Assembly (NCBI RefSeq): GCF_000196015.1
Contig: NC_007974.2
Location: forward strand, 496,001 to 560,000
Direction of reading: 5' to 3'
Length of the DNA: 64,000 bases
Origin: Cupriavidus metallidurans CH34
GTDB lineage: Bacteria; Pseudomonadota; Gammaproteobacteria; Burkholderiales; Burkholderiaceae
The notes beneath the pieces were generated by a model. It did no database searches, was not told the DNA's origin, and saw only the letters and a program-made list of their open reading frames with translations. Below, piece by piece: positions 34,708 to 46,664 of the stretch. Every line of letters starts with the position of its first letter. Position 1 is the stretch's first letter. Made by a program: the position numbers and the translations under genes.

Positions 34708-35724
34708 TTACCGCCGACCACCACCACACGTCATGACTAGCCGCGGCGCGATCTTCTGCAGTGGCAGAATCTCGCTCGCCGCGCCCAGCGTGGCCGCCGC
34801 CTTGGGCATCCCGTAGACGGCGCTCGTGGCCTGATCCTGCGCGATGGTCTGGAAGCCGCGCTCACGCATGGCCTTCAGGCCTTGCGCCCCATCGCGTCCC
34901 ATGCCGGTCAGCAATACTCCGATTGCTTCACCGCGCCAGTGTTCCACCACGCTTTCAAAAAACACATCGATCGAAGGGCGATACAGGTAGTCGCAAGGGT
35001 CGGGGGTGTAGATCAGGCGTCCCGCGCTGGTCAGGCGCAAGTGATCGTTCGTGCCGGCCAGTACCACCGCGCCAGCCTGCGGTACCTCTCCAGCCCGGGC
35101 AAGGCGCACTGGTAGTTGGCACTGCGCGTCGAGCCACTCGGCCATGCCCTGGGCGAACGCTTCGTCGACATGTTGCACGGCGACGACCGCCGCGCCAAAG
35201 TCGGCTGGCAACGCGCCGAGCAGCGTGGCCAGCGCGGCCGGGCCGCCGGCCGATGCGCCAATCGCGACCAGCCGGGGTGCGGTGGGCGTTGGCGTGGCCG
35301 CCGCGAGCGGATGGGGCGCCTGCCCGCGTCCGCCAAGCAGGCGTGCGATGTTTCGGATCTTTCGCAATAGCGGGCCGGCCGCGAGCTTGGTGTCAGAGTC
35401 GGTGAGCGTCGGGGTGTCCACGGCATCGATCGCACCGTGCCCCATGGCATCAAACACCTGGTTCGCGTTACGACCGAGGTCCATGGTCACCACGACGATC
35501 GCGCACGGCGATTCGGCCATGATGCGCCGTGTGGCTTCCACGCCGTCCATGACCGGCATCAGCAGGTCCATCAGGATCAGGTCGGGGGTCTGGGTCGCGG
35601 CCATCCGCACGGCTTCCTCGCCGTCGCCGGCGATCCAGGCGATTTCGAGCGTGGTGTCCAGCGCAAGCGCGCGCCGCAACGCGGCAACAGCCAGTGCGGA
35701 ATCATTGACGATGCCGATTCTCAT
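34708..35724 (-). CDS. wspF: WspF, CheB-type methylesterase
   Basis: A 338-residue CheB homologue: receiver domain (about 1-120, Asp in [13 protein letters not shown]) and a methylesterase domain with the Ser-His-Asp triad in [17 protein letters not shown] and [10 protein letters not shown]. It removes methyl groups from the WspA receptor and so damps the signal; in Pseudomonas its loss gives constitutive c-di-GMP and wrinkly colonies. Its start overlaps the wspE stop by four bases. The frame is intact and full-length here, so the system should be under normal control. Confidence 0.95.
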   Translation of the reverse strand: MRIGIVNDSALAVAALRRALALDTTLEIAWIAGDGEEAVRMAATQTPDLILMDLLMPVMDGVEATRRIMAESPCAIVVVTMDLGRNANQVFDAMGHGAIDAVDTPTLTDSDTKLAAGPLLRKIRNIARLLGGRGQAPHPLAAATPTPTAPRLVAIGASAGGPAALATLLGALPADFGAAVVAVQHVDEAFAQGMAEWLDAQCQLPVRLARAGEVPQAGAVVLAGTNDHLRLTSAGRLIYTPDPCDYLYRPSIDVFFESVVEHWRGEAIGVLLTGMGRDGAQGLKAMRERGFQTIAQDQATSAVYGMPKAAATLGAASEILPLQKIAPRLVMTCGGGRR

Positions 35725-38027
35725 GAGCGTGCCTCGCCGATCAGGTCACGTACCGCGTCGAGCAGCGCGGTATCGTGGAAGCTGCCTTTGGCCAGATAGT
35801 AATCCGCGCCAGCCTGCAGGCCGCGCTCGCGATCCTGCTCGCGGTCCTTGTAAGAGACGATCATCACGGGGAGATGCGTCAGGCGGGTATCGCCTCGTAT
35901 CCGGCTGACGAGTTCAATGCCGTCCATGCGTGGCATGTCGACGTCGGTGATCACCAGATCGAACGATTCCGCGCGGAGCACGTTCCATCCATCCATGCCG
36001 TCCACCGCGACGGCCACGTCGTAGCCGCGTCCGCTCAGCAGCTTGCGCTCCAGTTCCCGCACGGTCAGCGAGTCATCCACCACCAGCACGCGCTTGCGTC
36101 GCGTCTGGGTGGCTTCCTCGCCGCCGTGGCGCACCCGTTCGATGCGGCCATCGGAGACGAGTTTCTCCACCGACCGCAGCATGTCCTCGACGTCGAAGAT
36201 CAGGACCGGCATGCCATCGTCGGTCAGGCTGCCCGCCGCGATGTCCTTGATCTTGCCGAGGGCCTGCGCGAGTGGCTGCACCACCAGCAATCGCTCGCCG
36301 ATCAGGCGATCCACTGCGATGCCATACACACGATCCTGCTCGCCGATGACGACCACGGGAACGGTATCTCCATCCTGGCCACGCTCGGGACGCTGGAGCA
36401 CCTGCGCGGCGCTGATCAGCCCCACCGGCTTGCCATCGTGGCGGAAGTGCTGGTGCTGCTCGGTCTGTTCGATGTCTTCGCGGCGCACGGCCACGGCACG
36501 CAGCACGTGGCCCAGCGGGAAGGCATAGGCTTCGCCCGATATTTCCACGAGCAGCGCCCGCACGATCGACAGCGTCAGGGGCAACTCGAGATGGAAGTGC
36601 AGGCCGCTGCCAGGCTGCTGGGAAAGCCTCAGGCTGCCCCGCACGGCACGCACCATGTCCTGCACGGCGTCGAGCCCGACACCGCGGCCGGAGACCTCGG
36701 AAACGGTCTCGCGCATGCTGAAACCCGGCAGCAGCAGGAACTCGAGCAATTCGGCTTGCGATAGCCGCGCGACGGTGTCCGCCTGGGCGAGGCCTCGCCG
36801 CACGATGGCGGCGCGCAACGCTTCCAGATCGACGCCCGCGCCGTCATCGAAGATCTCGATCACAAGCCGGCCGGCGTTGTGCCACGCATGGAGTGATACG
36901 CGGCCTTCTTCCGGCTTGCCGGCGGCGCGGCGCGTGTCCGGCGCTTCGATGCCATGATCCACGGCATTGCGCAGCAGGTGAGCCAGCGGCGCGTCGAGAT
37001 GCTCCAGGATGTCCCGGTCGACCTGGGTTTGCTCGCCGGACAACTCCAGTCGGACACGCTTGCCGAGCGAGCGGCCCAGGTCGCGCACCATGCGCGAGTA
37101 GCCGGTGATGCCATCGGCCAGTGGGCGCATCCGGCACGACAGCGCCGTGTCGTACAGGCGGCGCGACAGTCCACTTTGGCGGTGATCGTACTGGTCGAAT
37201 TCCTCCACGCGCTGGGTGAGTTGGCCGTGGCTGTCCTCAAGCAGTTGGCGAGTCTCCATCAGTGCCGCCCGCAGGCGTGGCACGGTGCTATCGGGGCTGT
37301 CGAGCAGCGCCTGAACGCCATCGAGCGCCTGCATCACGCGCATCTGTTGACGCCTGGCCTGCTGGATCGCAACTCCGAACGGCCGTAGCCAATGCGTCTC
37401 CACCATCGACTCGCCGGCCATCGCCAGCAGCCGGTCCAGCCGTTCGGCATTGACGCGCAGGATGCGTTCCTGGTTGCTGCCGGTGTACTCCTGTGGCTGC
37501 GCCGGGACGACGGTGCTCGTTGACGGGTGATTGACCGTGGGTAACGGGGGCTCCGGCGGCGCGGGCTCGGCGGCCGGCGGCAACACTGTCGGTGCTGCCA
37601 GTGCCGCCACATCCGCGCCGCCATCGAGCAGCGCCTCGAGACGGGCGACGAAAGCGTCGATCTCTGCCTTGCCGCCAAGCTCCGGCCAATTGGCGTTGCC
37701 ATCGGGCGGATGGCCGATTCGCTGCAGCAGGTCAGTGCCTTGCAGCAGTGCATCGATATGGGAGGCGCTCAGCAGAAGGCCGCCACGTTGCGCGGCGACG
37801 AGGCAATCCTCCATCACATGCGCAACGCGCACGCCACCTTCGAGCCCGACGATGCGCGCGGCCCCTTTTAGCGAATGCGCGGCGCGCATGCATGCCTCGA
37901 GCTGGACGGCTGCCGTGGGATCGCGCTCCAGGGCCAGCAGGCCGGCATTGAGCACATCGGCCTGCGCGTCGGCTTCGAGCGCGAACAGGTCCAGCAACGA
38001 GGCATCACGGAGCTGTTCCGGATTCAT
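35721..38027 (-). CDS. wspE: WspE, CheA-type histidine kinase with C-terminal receiver
   Basis: A 768-residue hybrid kinase. The Hpt domain at the N-terminus has the phosphorylated His in AAHSLKGAARI (about residue 50). The dimerisation and ATP-binding domain has HLLRNAVDHGIE and GRGVGLDAVQDMV. A CheW-like domain follows, and a C-terminal receiver has VLVVDDSLTVRELE, Asp in LVITDVDMPRMDG and Lys in YLAKGS. It phosphorylates WspR and WspF upon WspA signalling. It overlaps both wspD and wspF by four bases. Confidence 0.95.
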   Translation of the reverse strand: MNPEQLRDASLLDLFALEADAQADVLNAGLLALERDPTAAVQLEACMRAAHSLKGAARIVGLEGGVRVAHVMEDCLVAAQRGGLLLSASHIDALLQGTDLLQRIGHPPDGNANWPELGGKAEIDAFVARLEALLDGGADVAALAAPTVLPPAAEPAPPEPPLPTVNHPSTSTVVPAQPQEYTGSNQERILRVNAERLDRLLAMAGESMVETHWLRPFGVAIQQARRQQMRVMQALDGVQALLDSPDSTVPRLRAALMETRQLLEDSHGQLTQRVEEFDQYDHRQSGLSRRLYDTALSCRMRPLADGITGYSRMVRDLGRSLGKRVRLELSGEQTQVDRDILEHLDAPLAHLLRNAVDHGIEAPDTRRAAGKPEEGRVSLHAWHNAGRLVIEIFDDGAGVDLEALRAAIVRRGLAQADTVARLSQAELLEFLLLPGFSMRETVSEVSGRGVGLDAVQDMVRAVRGSLRLSQQPGSGLHFHLELPLTLSIVRALLVEISGEAYAFPLGHVLRAVAVRREDIEQTEQHQHFRHDGKPVGLISAAQVLQRPERGQDGDTVPVVVIGEQDRVYGIAVDRLIGERLLVVQPLAQALGKIKDIAAGSLTDDGMPVLIFDVEDMLRSVEKLVSDGRIERVRHGGEEATQTRRKRVLVVDDSLTVRELERKLLSGRGYDVAVAVDGMDGWNVLRAESFDLVITDVDMPRMDGIELVSRIRGDTRLTHLPVMIVSYKDREQDRERGLQAGADYYLAKGSFHDTALLDAVRDLIGEARS

Positions 38028-38776
38028 GACAGGCTCCGGGTCAACGCCTGCCGCAGCAGGTCGGCATCAAGCAGACCGACGCTGTGGCCGTTGAAATCGA
38101 ACAGCGCGCGTGAATAGCGGGCGGAGGCGCGCGCGAGCGTCGCCGGCAAGGGCAGCAAGACATCCTGCGTGACGCGCTCGACGCCGGCTACCTCGGCAAC
38201 GGGCAGCGCGATCGCATTGCGTCCCTGGCCAAGAATCAGGAAGCGCGCCGCGCGCTGGGCATCCTGGCCGCCACGCCCGTTGGATTCAGTGGATTCAGTG
38301 GATTCAGTGGATTCAGTGGATTCAGTGGGTTCGGCCGATTCGCCAAACAGCAGCGCCAGCGAGATGCACGTCAGCAGCGCGCCGCGCACGGCCGCTACCC
38401 CGATCAGCGCGGCATGGCGCCGATGCGGCAGCGAGTGGACCAGTGCGGGCGCAGTGACTTCGCCGAGCGTGGCCGTCGGCAAGGCCAGCCATTCGTCGCC
38501 GACGCGGAACACCATGTACGACTCTCCGGCCAGCCGGTCGGCTGACGATTGGTCGATGGGCGTATCGCTATCGCTGGCAGGCTGGACGATCGGGTCGATT
38601 GCCAGTGTGTCGAGCAACACCAAGGCGGCCTGGGCGTAGACCGGGCAATTCCTGCAGGTGATGTGCGTGGCGAGTAGCGGGCAGGTGCGGTCGCCGGTCA
38701 CGCCGATGCGGCGCCAGCAGTCGTCGATGGCGCCTGCCGGGGCGGCATGGGGCAACAATGAATTCGGTTCAGCCAT
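38024..38776 (-). CDS. wspD: WspD, CheW-type coupling protein with (Thr-Glu-Ser) repeat insert
   Basis: A 250-residue coupling protein with a CheW domain in the C-terminal part (GDEWLALPTATLGEVT, VRGALLTCISLALLFG, LILGQGRNAIALPVAEV). The first 90 residues hold a Cys-containing segment (TCRNCPVYAQAALVLLD) common in WspD. An acidic insertion of repeated Thr-Glu-Ser lies inside the CheW domain near residue 150 and comes from a nine-base tandem repeat. It links WspA to WspE. Its end overlaps wspE by four bases and its start overlaps the end of wspC by eight. Confidence 0.92.
   Translation of the reverse strand: MAEPNSLLPHAAPAGAIDDCWRRIGVTGDRTCPLLATHITCRNCPVYAQAALVLLDTLAIDPIVQPASDSDTPIDQSSADRLAGESYMVFRVGDEWLALPTATLGEVTAPALVHSLPHRRHAALIGVAAVRGALLTCISLALLFGESAEPTESTESTESTESTESNGRGGQDAQRAARFLILGQGRNAIALPVAEVAGVERVTQDVLLPLPATLARASARYSRALFDFNGHSVGLLDADLLRQALTRSLS
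38282..38326 (-). repeat. Five 9-bp tandem repeats inside wspD
   Basis: GGATTCAGT occurs five times head to tail and codes Thr-Glu-Ser on the minus strand. Expansion or loss would keep the frame and alter a loop of the coupling protein. Confidence 0.9.
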
Positions 38777-40058
38777 GGCTCATTCGGGCATGACGTTGGG
38801 CGCGTTCGCGCAAGCGGTGCGCGCCGGCGGCGTCGCCTGCGCTGTCGAGCAGGGCGGCCAGATGATAGAGCGCTTCTTCATGGCCAGGGTCGAGATACAC
38901 CGCCTTGCGGTAGGCCGCGTGCGCCTCGGTGGCGCGGCCAGAGGCATCGTGCAGCACGCCCAGCAGGCACCAGCCGTCGGCGGATGTTCCGTGTTCGGTC
39001 AGGAATAGCTGGCACGCCGCCAGGGCGCGATCGAGTTCGCCGCGATCGGCCATGGCTGCAATGGCAGCCAGCGCGGCGTCGCGGCTGGGTGCGGATGCCG
39101 GCTGCGCTGACGGGTTGCTCGCCGCCACATCCGGCGCGCGCGCCGCGTGCTTTGCCGGGGCGGTGGCGGCCGATCGGGCCCTCGCGATCATTGGCTGTGG
39201 CGGCATCACCGTGTGCGCTGCTGACGCGTGGCTCGATGGGCTGGCTGGCTGAGCATGGAAGGCGAAGCCCAGCGGGACCCCTGCGCCGGCCAGCCCCTCG
39301 CGCGTCAGCAGGCTTGCTTCCGCGGGCCCAACGAAGATCATGCCGTCTGGCCGGGTCAGGCGGCGCAGGGTCCGGATCGCTTCGCACTGCGTGGCCGGAT
39401 CGAAATAGATCATCAGGTTGCGGCAGAACGCAAAGTGGTATGGCGCTTCGTGCCTCAGCAAGTCAGGGTCGACCAGATTGCCGCATAGCAGCCGTACCTG
39501 ATTGCGGACCTTTGGCAGCAGTTGATAGGTCGCCTGAGTGCCGGTGACCGACATGAAGTAGCGGTCGCGGAAGTCCAGCGGCTGGCTGCGAAACGCGTTG
39601 TCGCCATAGACGGCGGCGCGCGCGCGTTCCAGGGCGCGGGCGCTGATGTCGATGGCATCGATGCGGAAGCGATCGCCCGGAATGCCGGCGTCAAGCAGCG
39701 CCATCGCGATCGAATAGGGTTCTTCGCCGGTCGAGCAGGGCAGGCTGAGGATGCGTAGCATCGGCTCCCCGGCGCCAAACACCCGTTGCGCGGCGAATCG
39801 GGCCAGCGCGAGCAGTGCCTCGCGGTGCCGGAAAAACCAGGTTTCCGGGACAACGACGGACTCGATCAGCGCCTGCAGTTCGTCCGGCACCGCATGAAGC
39901 AGGTTCCAGTAGGTCGCCGGGTCATCGGCGCCCATGGCCTGGCGCCGTTCTTCCACCGCGCGCTCGATCGTGCCTCGGCCGACCGATGCCGCATCGAGCC
40001 CGATGCGCTCCTTCAGCAGCGCCTCGATCAAGGTGGACGGGTGGGGGGCGTCGGTCAT
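38769..40058 (-). CDS. wspC: WspC, CheR-type methyltransferase with TPR tail
   Basis: A 429-residue protein. The CheR methyltransferase domain (about 1-280) shows ETWFFRHREALLAL and the SAM-binding segment LPCSTGEEPYSIAMALL, and NLMIYF near its end. An Ala/Pro-rich linker is followed by two or three tetratricopeptide units (SADGWCLLGVLHDASGRATEAHAAYRKAV). It methylates glutamates of WspA. ATG 40058 overlaps the wspB stop as ATGA. Confidence 0.94.
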   Translation of the reverse strand: MTDAPHPSTLIEALLKERIGLDAASVGRGTIERAVEERRQAMGADDPATYWNLLHAVPDELQALIESVVVPETWFFRHREALLALARFAAQRVFGAGEPMLRILSLPCSTGEEPYSIAMALLDAGIPGDRFRIDAIDISARALERARAAVYGDNAFRSQPLDFRDRYFMSVTGTQATYQLLPKVRNQVRLLCGNLVDPDLLRHEAPYHFAFCRNLMIYFDPATQCEAIRTLRRLTRPDGMIFVGPAEASLLTREGLAGAGVPLGFAFHAQPASPSSHASAAHTVMPPQPMIARARSAATAPAKHAARAPDVAASNPSAQPASAPSRDAALAAIAAMADRGELDRALAACQLFLTEHGTSADGWCLLGVLHDASGRATEAHAAYRKAVYLDPGHEEALYHLAALLDSAGDAAGAHRLRERAQRHARMSHG

Positions 40059-40528
40059 GCCGGGGACGATGCGGGAAACAGTATGGCGTGGACGGCGTCG
40101 GGCAGCAGCGCACCGACATGTACCCACTGGATCAGGCCACGCGGATCGTGGCGCACCGGTCCAAGGTAGCGGGCGTGTGTCGGGTCGATGCCGCCATCGA
40201 TGAACGATGCGGGATCGCAGCGCAACGTTTCGTTGGCGTGCTCGAGCCGCAGGCCGAGCACGCGAGGCTGGGTGCCGGAGTCGCGCGCGCGCCGATAATG
40301 CACCAGCGCGGTGCGGGTGCTGGCGCGCGCAGTGGCGGGTGTGCCAGTGGCCAGCGCGGTGATGTCGATGACGGGCACGGGCTGTCCGTGCCGGGTCATC
40401 AGTCCGCAGACCCACTCCGGCGCGCCGGGAATCTGTTTCACGGGGCCGAGCGGCAGGACCTCGGCCACCTCGGCGCTATCGAGCGCGTAGCGATCGGCGC
40501 CGATGCGGAAGAGCAGGAAAAGGGCCAT
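40055..40528 (-). CDS. wspB: WspB, CheW-type coupling protein
   Basis: A 157-residue single-domain CheW protein (LFLLFRIGADRYALDSAEVAE at the start; VCGLMTRHGQPVPVIDITALA in the middle). It couples receptor and kinase. It lies 27 bases after wspA and overlaps wspC by four bases. With WspD it gives the two coupling proteins typical of this system. Confidence 0.93.
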   Translation of the reverse strand: MALFLLFRIGADRYALDSAEVAEVLPLGPVKQIPGAPEWVCGLMTRHGQPVPVIDITALATGTPATARASTRTALVHYRRARDSGTQPRVLGLRLEHANETLRCDPASFIDGGIDPTHARYLGPVRHDPRGLIQWVHVGALLPDAVHAILFPASSPA

Positions 40529-40555
40529 GGCGATGGTGGCTCCGGGATCGCCTGT

Positions 40556-42175
40556 TCAGACTTTGAAGCGCGAGACGCCGCTGCGCAGTTCGTTGGAAAC
40601 CAGCGTCAGTTCGTCGATGGCCTGGCTGGACTGACGCAGCGACTCCACCGTCTGCTGCGCGGCTTCGGACAACTGGATCAGCGCCTGATTGATCTGCTCG
40701 GCACCGCCTGCCTGCGCCTGCATCCCTTCGTTGACCATCTGCACGCGTGGCGCCAGGGACTGAACCTGCCCAATGATCTGCGAAAGCTGGTCGCCAACCT
40801 GGGTGACCTCGGACATGCCGCGGCGGACTTCCTCCGAGAACTTGTCCATGCCCATCACCCCGGCGGCCACGGCCGACTGGATCTCGCGCACGATCTGTTC
40901 GATGTCGTAGGTGGCCACGGCGGTCTGGTCCGCCAGGCGCCGAATCTCGGTGGCCACCACGGAGAATCCGCGGCCGTACTCGCCAGCCTTCTCGGCCTCG
41001 ATCGCGGCGTTCAGCGACAGCAGGTTGGTCTGGTCCGCTACGCGCGCGATGGTGGTCACCACCTGGTTGATATTGCCGGCCTTCTCGTTGAGCGTGGCCA
41101 GACGGGCGTTGACCGAGCCGGCGGCTTCCATCACGTGGTTCATCGTCGCTTCCATGCGCGACAGACCCACCTGACCTGTGCCAGCCAGTCCGGCTGTCTG
41201 GTCGGCGGCGTGGGAAACCTCGCTCATGGTGCGGACCAGGTCGCGCGCGGTAGCCGAGATCTCGCGCGAAGTCGCGCCAATCTGCGTGGTCGTGGCGGCC
41301 GTTTCGGTGGCGGTGGCCTGCTGCTGGCGCGCCGTGGCGGCGATCTCGTTGACCGAGGTCGTGACCTGGATTGCCGAGCGTTGCGCTTGTCCGACCAGCG
41401 ACGTCAGCTCGTCGGCCATCTGGTTGAAACCTTCCTCCACGGCCTGGAACTCGTCTCGCCGATGCAACACCATCCGCTGGCGCAGGTCGCCGCCGCGCAT
41501 GGTCTTCAGCAGCGAGACGATCTTGCCCATCGGCACCGTAATGGCGCGTAGCAATTGATAGCCGGCGATCAGGGCGGCGAGCACGGCGATGCCGAATGCC
41601 ACTTCGATACTGACCTTAGCCGTTACCACCGAGTCGACGATGCCAGTGGAGGCCCGCTCATTGACCTTGCCGTTGTCGTCGACGATGTCCTGCAGCAGCT
41701 TCCGGCCATCAGACCAGAGGTCGTGCGCGCTGCCGCGCAAGGCGGCCTGGGCCGTGGCGGCATCCTTCCACTGAGCGGGGTCAAGGTACGGCTGGGCGGC
41801 CTGCTGGTACCGGGCGCGGACGGCCTGATAGTTGTGGAAGCGGGCACGGTCGTCGTCACGGACGATGGTGGCGTCGTACTGCTGTTCCAAACGGTCCAGA
41901 CGCTGCATGGCGTCCTGCGTCTGCGCAAGCAGGCGGGCGCGTTGGGGAGCATCGGCCGCGGTTACCGTCTGCCAGGCCAGCACGTAGATTTCGCCCCAGA
42001 CCCCGCGCATTCCGGCGCTGAAGTTCAGGCCCGGCAGCGCATCGGTGCGCATCACGGTGGTTTCGTGCTCGATGGCGGACAGCCTTCGGTAGGCGACGCC
42101 GCTCATCAGGGCCATGACCAGCAGGATGATGGTGAAGCTCGCCAGAATGCGGGTGCGGATGGTCCAGTGGGTCAC
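40556..42175 (-). CDS. wspA: WspA, surface-sensing methyl-accepting receptor
   Basis: A 539-residue receptor when started at GTG 42175 (residues [14 protein letters not shown]), the length known for WspA; an ATG at 42226 would add 17 residues and has no better ribosome site. One membrane span follows directly ([14 protein letters not shown]). A helical periplasmic domain of about 150 residues leads to the second span ([17 protein letters not shown]), a HAMP region and the long MCP coiled coil whose tip reads [18 protein letters not shown]. It signals surface contact to WspE. It opens the operon and is divergent from a GGDEF-EAL gene. Confidence 0.94.
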   Translation of the reverse strand: MTHWTIRTRILASFTIILLVMALMSGVAYRRLSAIEHETTVMRTDALPGLNFSAGMRGVWGEIYVLAWQTVTAADAPQRARLLAQTQDAMQRLDRLEQQYDATIVRDDDRARFHNYQAVRARYQQAAQPYLDPAQWKDAATAQAALRGSAHDLWSDGRKLLQDIVDDNGKVNERASTGIVDSVVTAKVSIEVAFGIAVLAALIAGYQLLRAITVPMGKIVSLLKTMRGGDLRQRMVLHRRDEFQAVEEGFNQMADELTSLVGQAQRSAIQVTTSVNEIAATARQQQATATETAATTTQIGATSREISATARDLVRTMSEVSHAADQTAGLAGTGQVGLSRMEATMNHVMEAAGSVNARLATLNEKAGNINQVVTTIARVADQTNLLSLNAAIEAEKAGEYGRGFSVVATEIRRLADQTAVATYDIEQIVREIQSAVAAGVMGMDKFSEEVRRGMSEVTQVGDQLSQIIGQVQSLAPRVQMVNEGMQAQAGGAEQINQALIQLSEAAQQTVESLRQSSQAIDELTLVSNELRSGVSRFKV

Positions 42176-42422
42176 GATCAGGATCGTCTCCGGTGAAGCC
42201 GCCGGGGTTGGGGCCGGCTGGGTCATGCTTTGGGGCGGGGGCGCCGTCACCCAGTTGGGGGTATCCCTCGTTTGGGTGGTAGCCTTTTGCGGCGTAGGGT
42301 ACTGTAACGCCCAAGCCATTTCAACGCGGTGCCCGGGGCGTTGCGCCGTTGCGCCGGAAATTGGAAGCGCTTGCATTTTCCAAGGTTTTCGTCACACTTG
42401 CCAAATAGCTTGAGCAGGGAAC

Positions 42423-43775
42423 ATGTTCATCACAACAGATAGGGCAGGGATGGTGGCCAAGTCGGAGGCGCAGGCGACTGGTGCCTTGCCGCCGGCGGAT
42501 GTTGATCCGCTGACCGGCGTGGTCGCTCGCCAGTCATTCTTGAATCGGCTGGAAACGCGCCTGCATAGCGAGGCGACGCCCCGCTTTTCCCTGTTGCTGG
42601 TTGGCATCGACGATTTCCGCGCGTTCAACGACATGCATGGCCACATGGAGGGCGATGCAATCCTCCTGCAGGTTGCCCGCCGGCTGCGTGATGCCGCGCC
42701 GCGCGACGCCGTGGTTGGCCGCGTGGGCGGCGACGAGTTCGCCGTACTGCTGACCTCCATCTCGGACCCGACGCTGGTGCGGCACGTAAGCGCCGCCATT
42801 CTGTCGATGCTGTCTGCCCCCCACGAACTAAATGGCCGCCGCCACCATGTGCTGGCCAGTCTGGGCGCGTGCGTGATGCCGACCGGCGGAGATACCACTT
42901 CCGACGTGCTGGCTGCCGCCAGCCTGGCGCTGGCCCGGGCCAAGCACGATGGCGGGCGCACGATTCGCTTCTTCAAGCCGCAGATGCGCACGGACGTGAT
43001 GACGCGACTGTCGCTCGTCCAGGCCTTGCGGGAAGCCTATGCCCAGCGGCAGTTCGAACTGCTGTACCAGCCGCAGGTGGATCTGCGGGATGGCCGCGTG
43101 CTGGGCGCGGAGGCACTGATGCGCTGGCGGCATCCGACGCTGGGCCTGCTCGCCCCGGCCGCGTTTATCGACGCCCTGGCCGCGAGCAGCGTGGCGGCGG
43201 ACGTCGGTATGTGGCTACTGCACACGGCTTGCGCGCAGGCGCGGGCGTGGTCGCTGACATTTCCCGACGCCCCCCGGGTGGCGATCAACCTGTTTGCCGC
43301 CCAGCTGTCCGAAAGCCGGTTGCTGACCGAGGTCCGCCATGTGCTGCGGGCGCTCGAGCTGCCGCCCGACCGGCTGGAGATCGAGATCACCGAGACCATC
43401 GCACTGCAGCAGGGCGATGAGGTGTCGGGCCAACTCCAGGCGCTGCGCCGCGATGGCGTGACACTGACCTGCGACGATTTTGGCACCGGCTATGCATCAC
43501 TGAGCTTCCTGAAGTCCTTCCCTGTGGACCGGCTCAAGATCGATCAGTCGTTTATTCGCAACGTCACGCAAGACAGTGTCGATGCGGCGATCGTGCGTTC
43601 GGTCATCAACGTCGGGCAGAGCCTGCGCATCGGCGTGGTCGCCGAAGGGGTGGAGAATGCCGCCCAACGGGAATTCCTGCTGGCCAACGGATGCGTCGAG
43701 GCGCAGGGCTATCTCTATGGGCGCCCGATGTCGGCTGACCTCCTGACGGAGCACCTCCGCCACCAGCCGCGCTGA
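42423..43775 (+). CDS. GGDEF-EAL c-di-GMP enzyme divergent from the wsp operon
   Basis: A 450-residue soluble protein with no membrane span and no obvious sensor. The GGDEF domain (about 25-185) has the intact motif GRVGGDEFAVLL. No RxxD five residues before it is present, as the sequence there is APRDAVVGRVGGDEF. The EAL domain (about 200-445) has GAEALMRWRHP, IEITETIAL, DDFGTGYASLSFL and DRLKIDQSFI, so the phosphodiesterase residues look complete. It may act as either enzyme; the EAL side looks fully active. It starts 248 bases from wspA on the other strand and could degrade the c-di-GMP made by WspR. Confidence 0.92.
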   Translation: MFITTDRAGMVAKSEAQATGALPPADVDPLTGVVARQSFLNRLETRLHSEATPRFSLLLVGIDDFRAFNDMHGHMEGDAILLQVARRLRDAAPRDAVVGRVGGDEFAVLLTSISDPTLVRHVSAAILSMLSAPHELNGRRHHVLASLGACVMPTGGDTTSDVLAAASLALARAKHDGGRTIRFFKPQMRTDVMTRLSLVQALREAYAQRQFELLYQPQVDLRDGRVLGAEALMRWRHPTLGLLAPAAFIDALAASSVAADVGMWLLHTACAQARAWSLTFPDAPRVAINLFAAQLSESRLLTEVRHVLRALELPPDRLEIEITETIALQQGDEVSGQLQALRRDGVTLTCDDFGTGYASLSFLKSFPVDRLKIDQSFIRNVTQDSVDAAIVRSVINVGQSLRIGVVAEGVENAAQREFLLANGCVEAQGYLYGRPMSADLLTEHLRHQPR

Positions 43776-43963
43776 CGCCGGCGACGGATTTGTTTCCACC
43801 TTTATCCCCCATCGCCTGGCCGGGCTGCGGGGAAATATGTACTTACAAAGTCCGGTACACAGGTAGAACACTGCATCGTTATCAGATGTAGGGTGGCACT
43901 GACAGGTCGCCACGATGGCGGCCGCGCGTGGGCGCGGTGGCCCACCGGACTCAGGTAACACAC

Positions 43964-46471
<2,508 letters not shown>

Positions 46472-46545
46472 TGAGCCCGTGGTGTTCTACCTTCGCCAGC
46501 TGGCGGGATAGGGGGGCGGATGTCCAGCGCCACCGCCTGAAAGAC

Positions 46546-46575
46546 AAAGGGCGTCCGAATCATCGGACGCCCTTT
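46546..46575. terminator. Bidirectional terminator between the Gln-rich protein and livK
   Basis: AAAGGGCGTCCGA pairs perfectly with TCGGACGCCCTTT around the loop ATCA, 13 pairs, flanked by A and T stretches on both sides. It serves two convergent genes. Confidence 0.9.
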
Positions 46576-46664
46576 GCTTTCTCTCCACTTGCGATTCTAG
46601 TTATGGCGCTGGCTTGCCCGCCAGCAGGGTCCCACTCCTCCGTCGTCTCTCTCCGGCGGACTGC

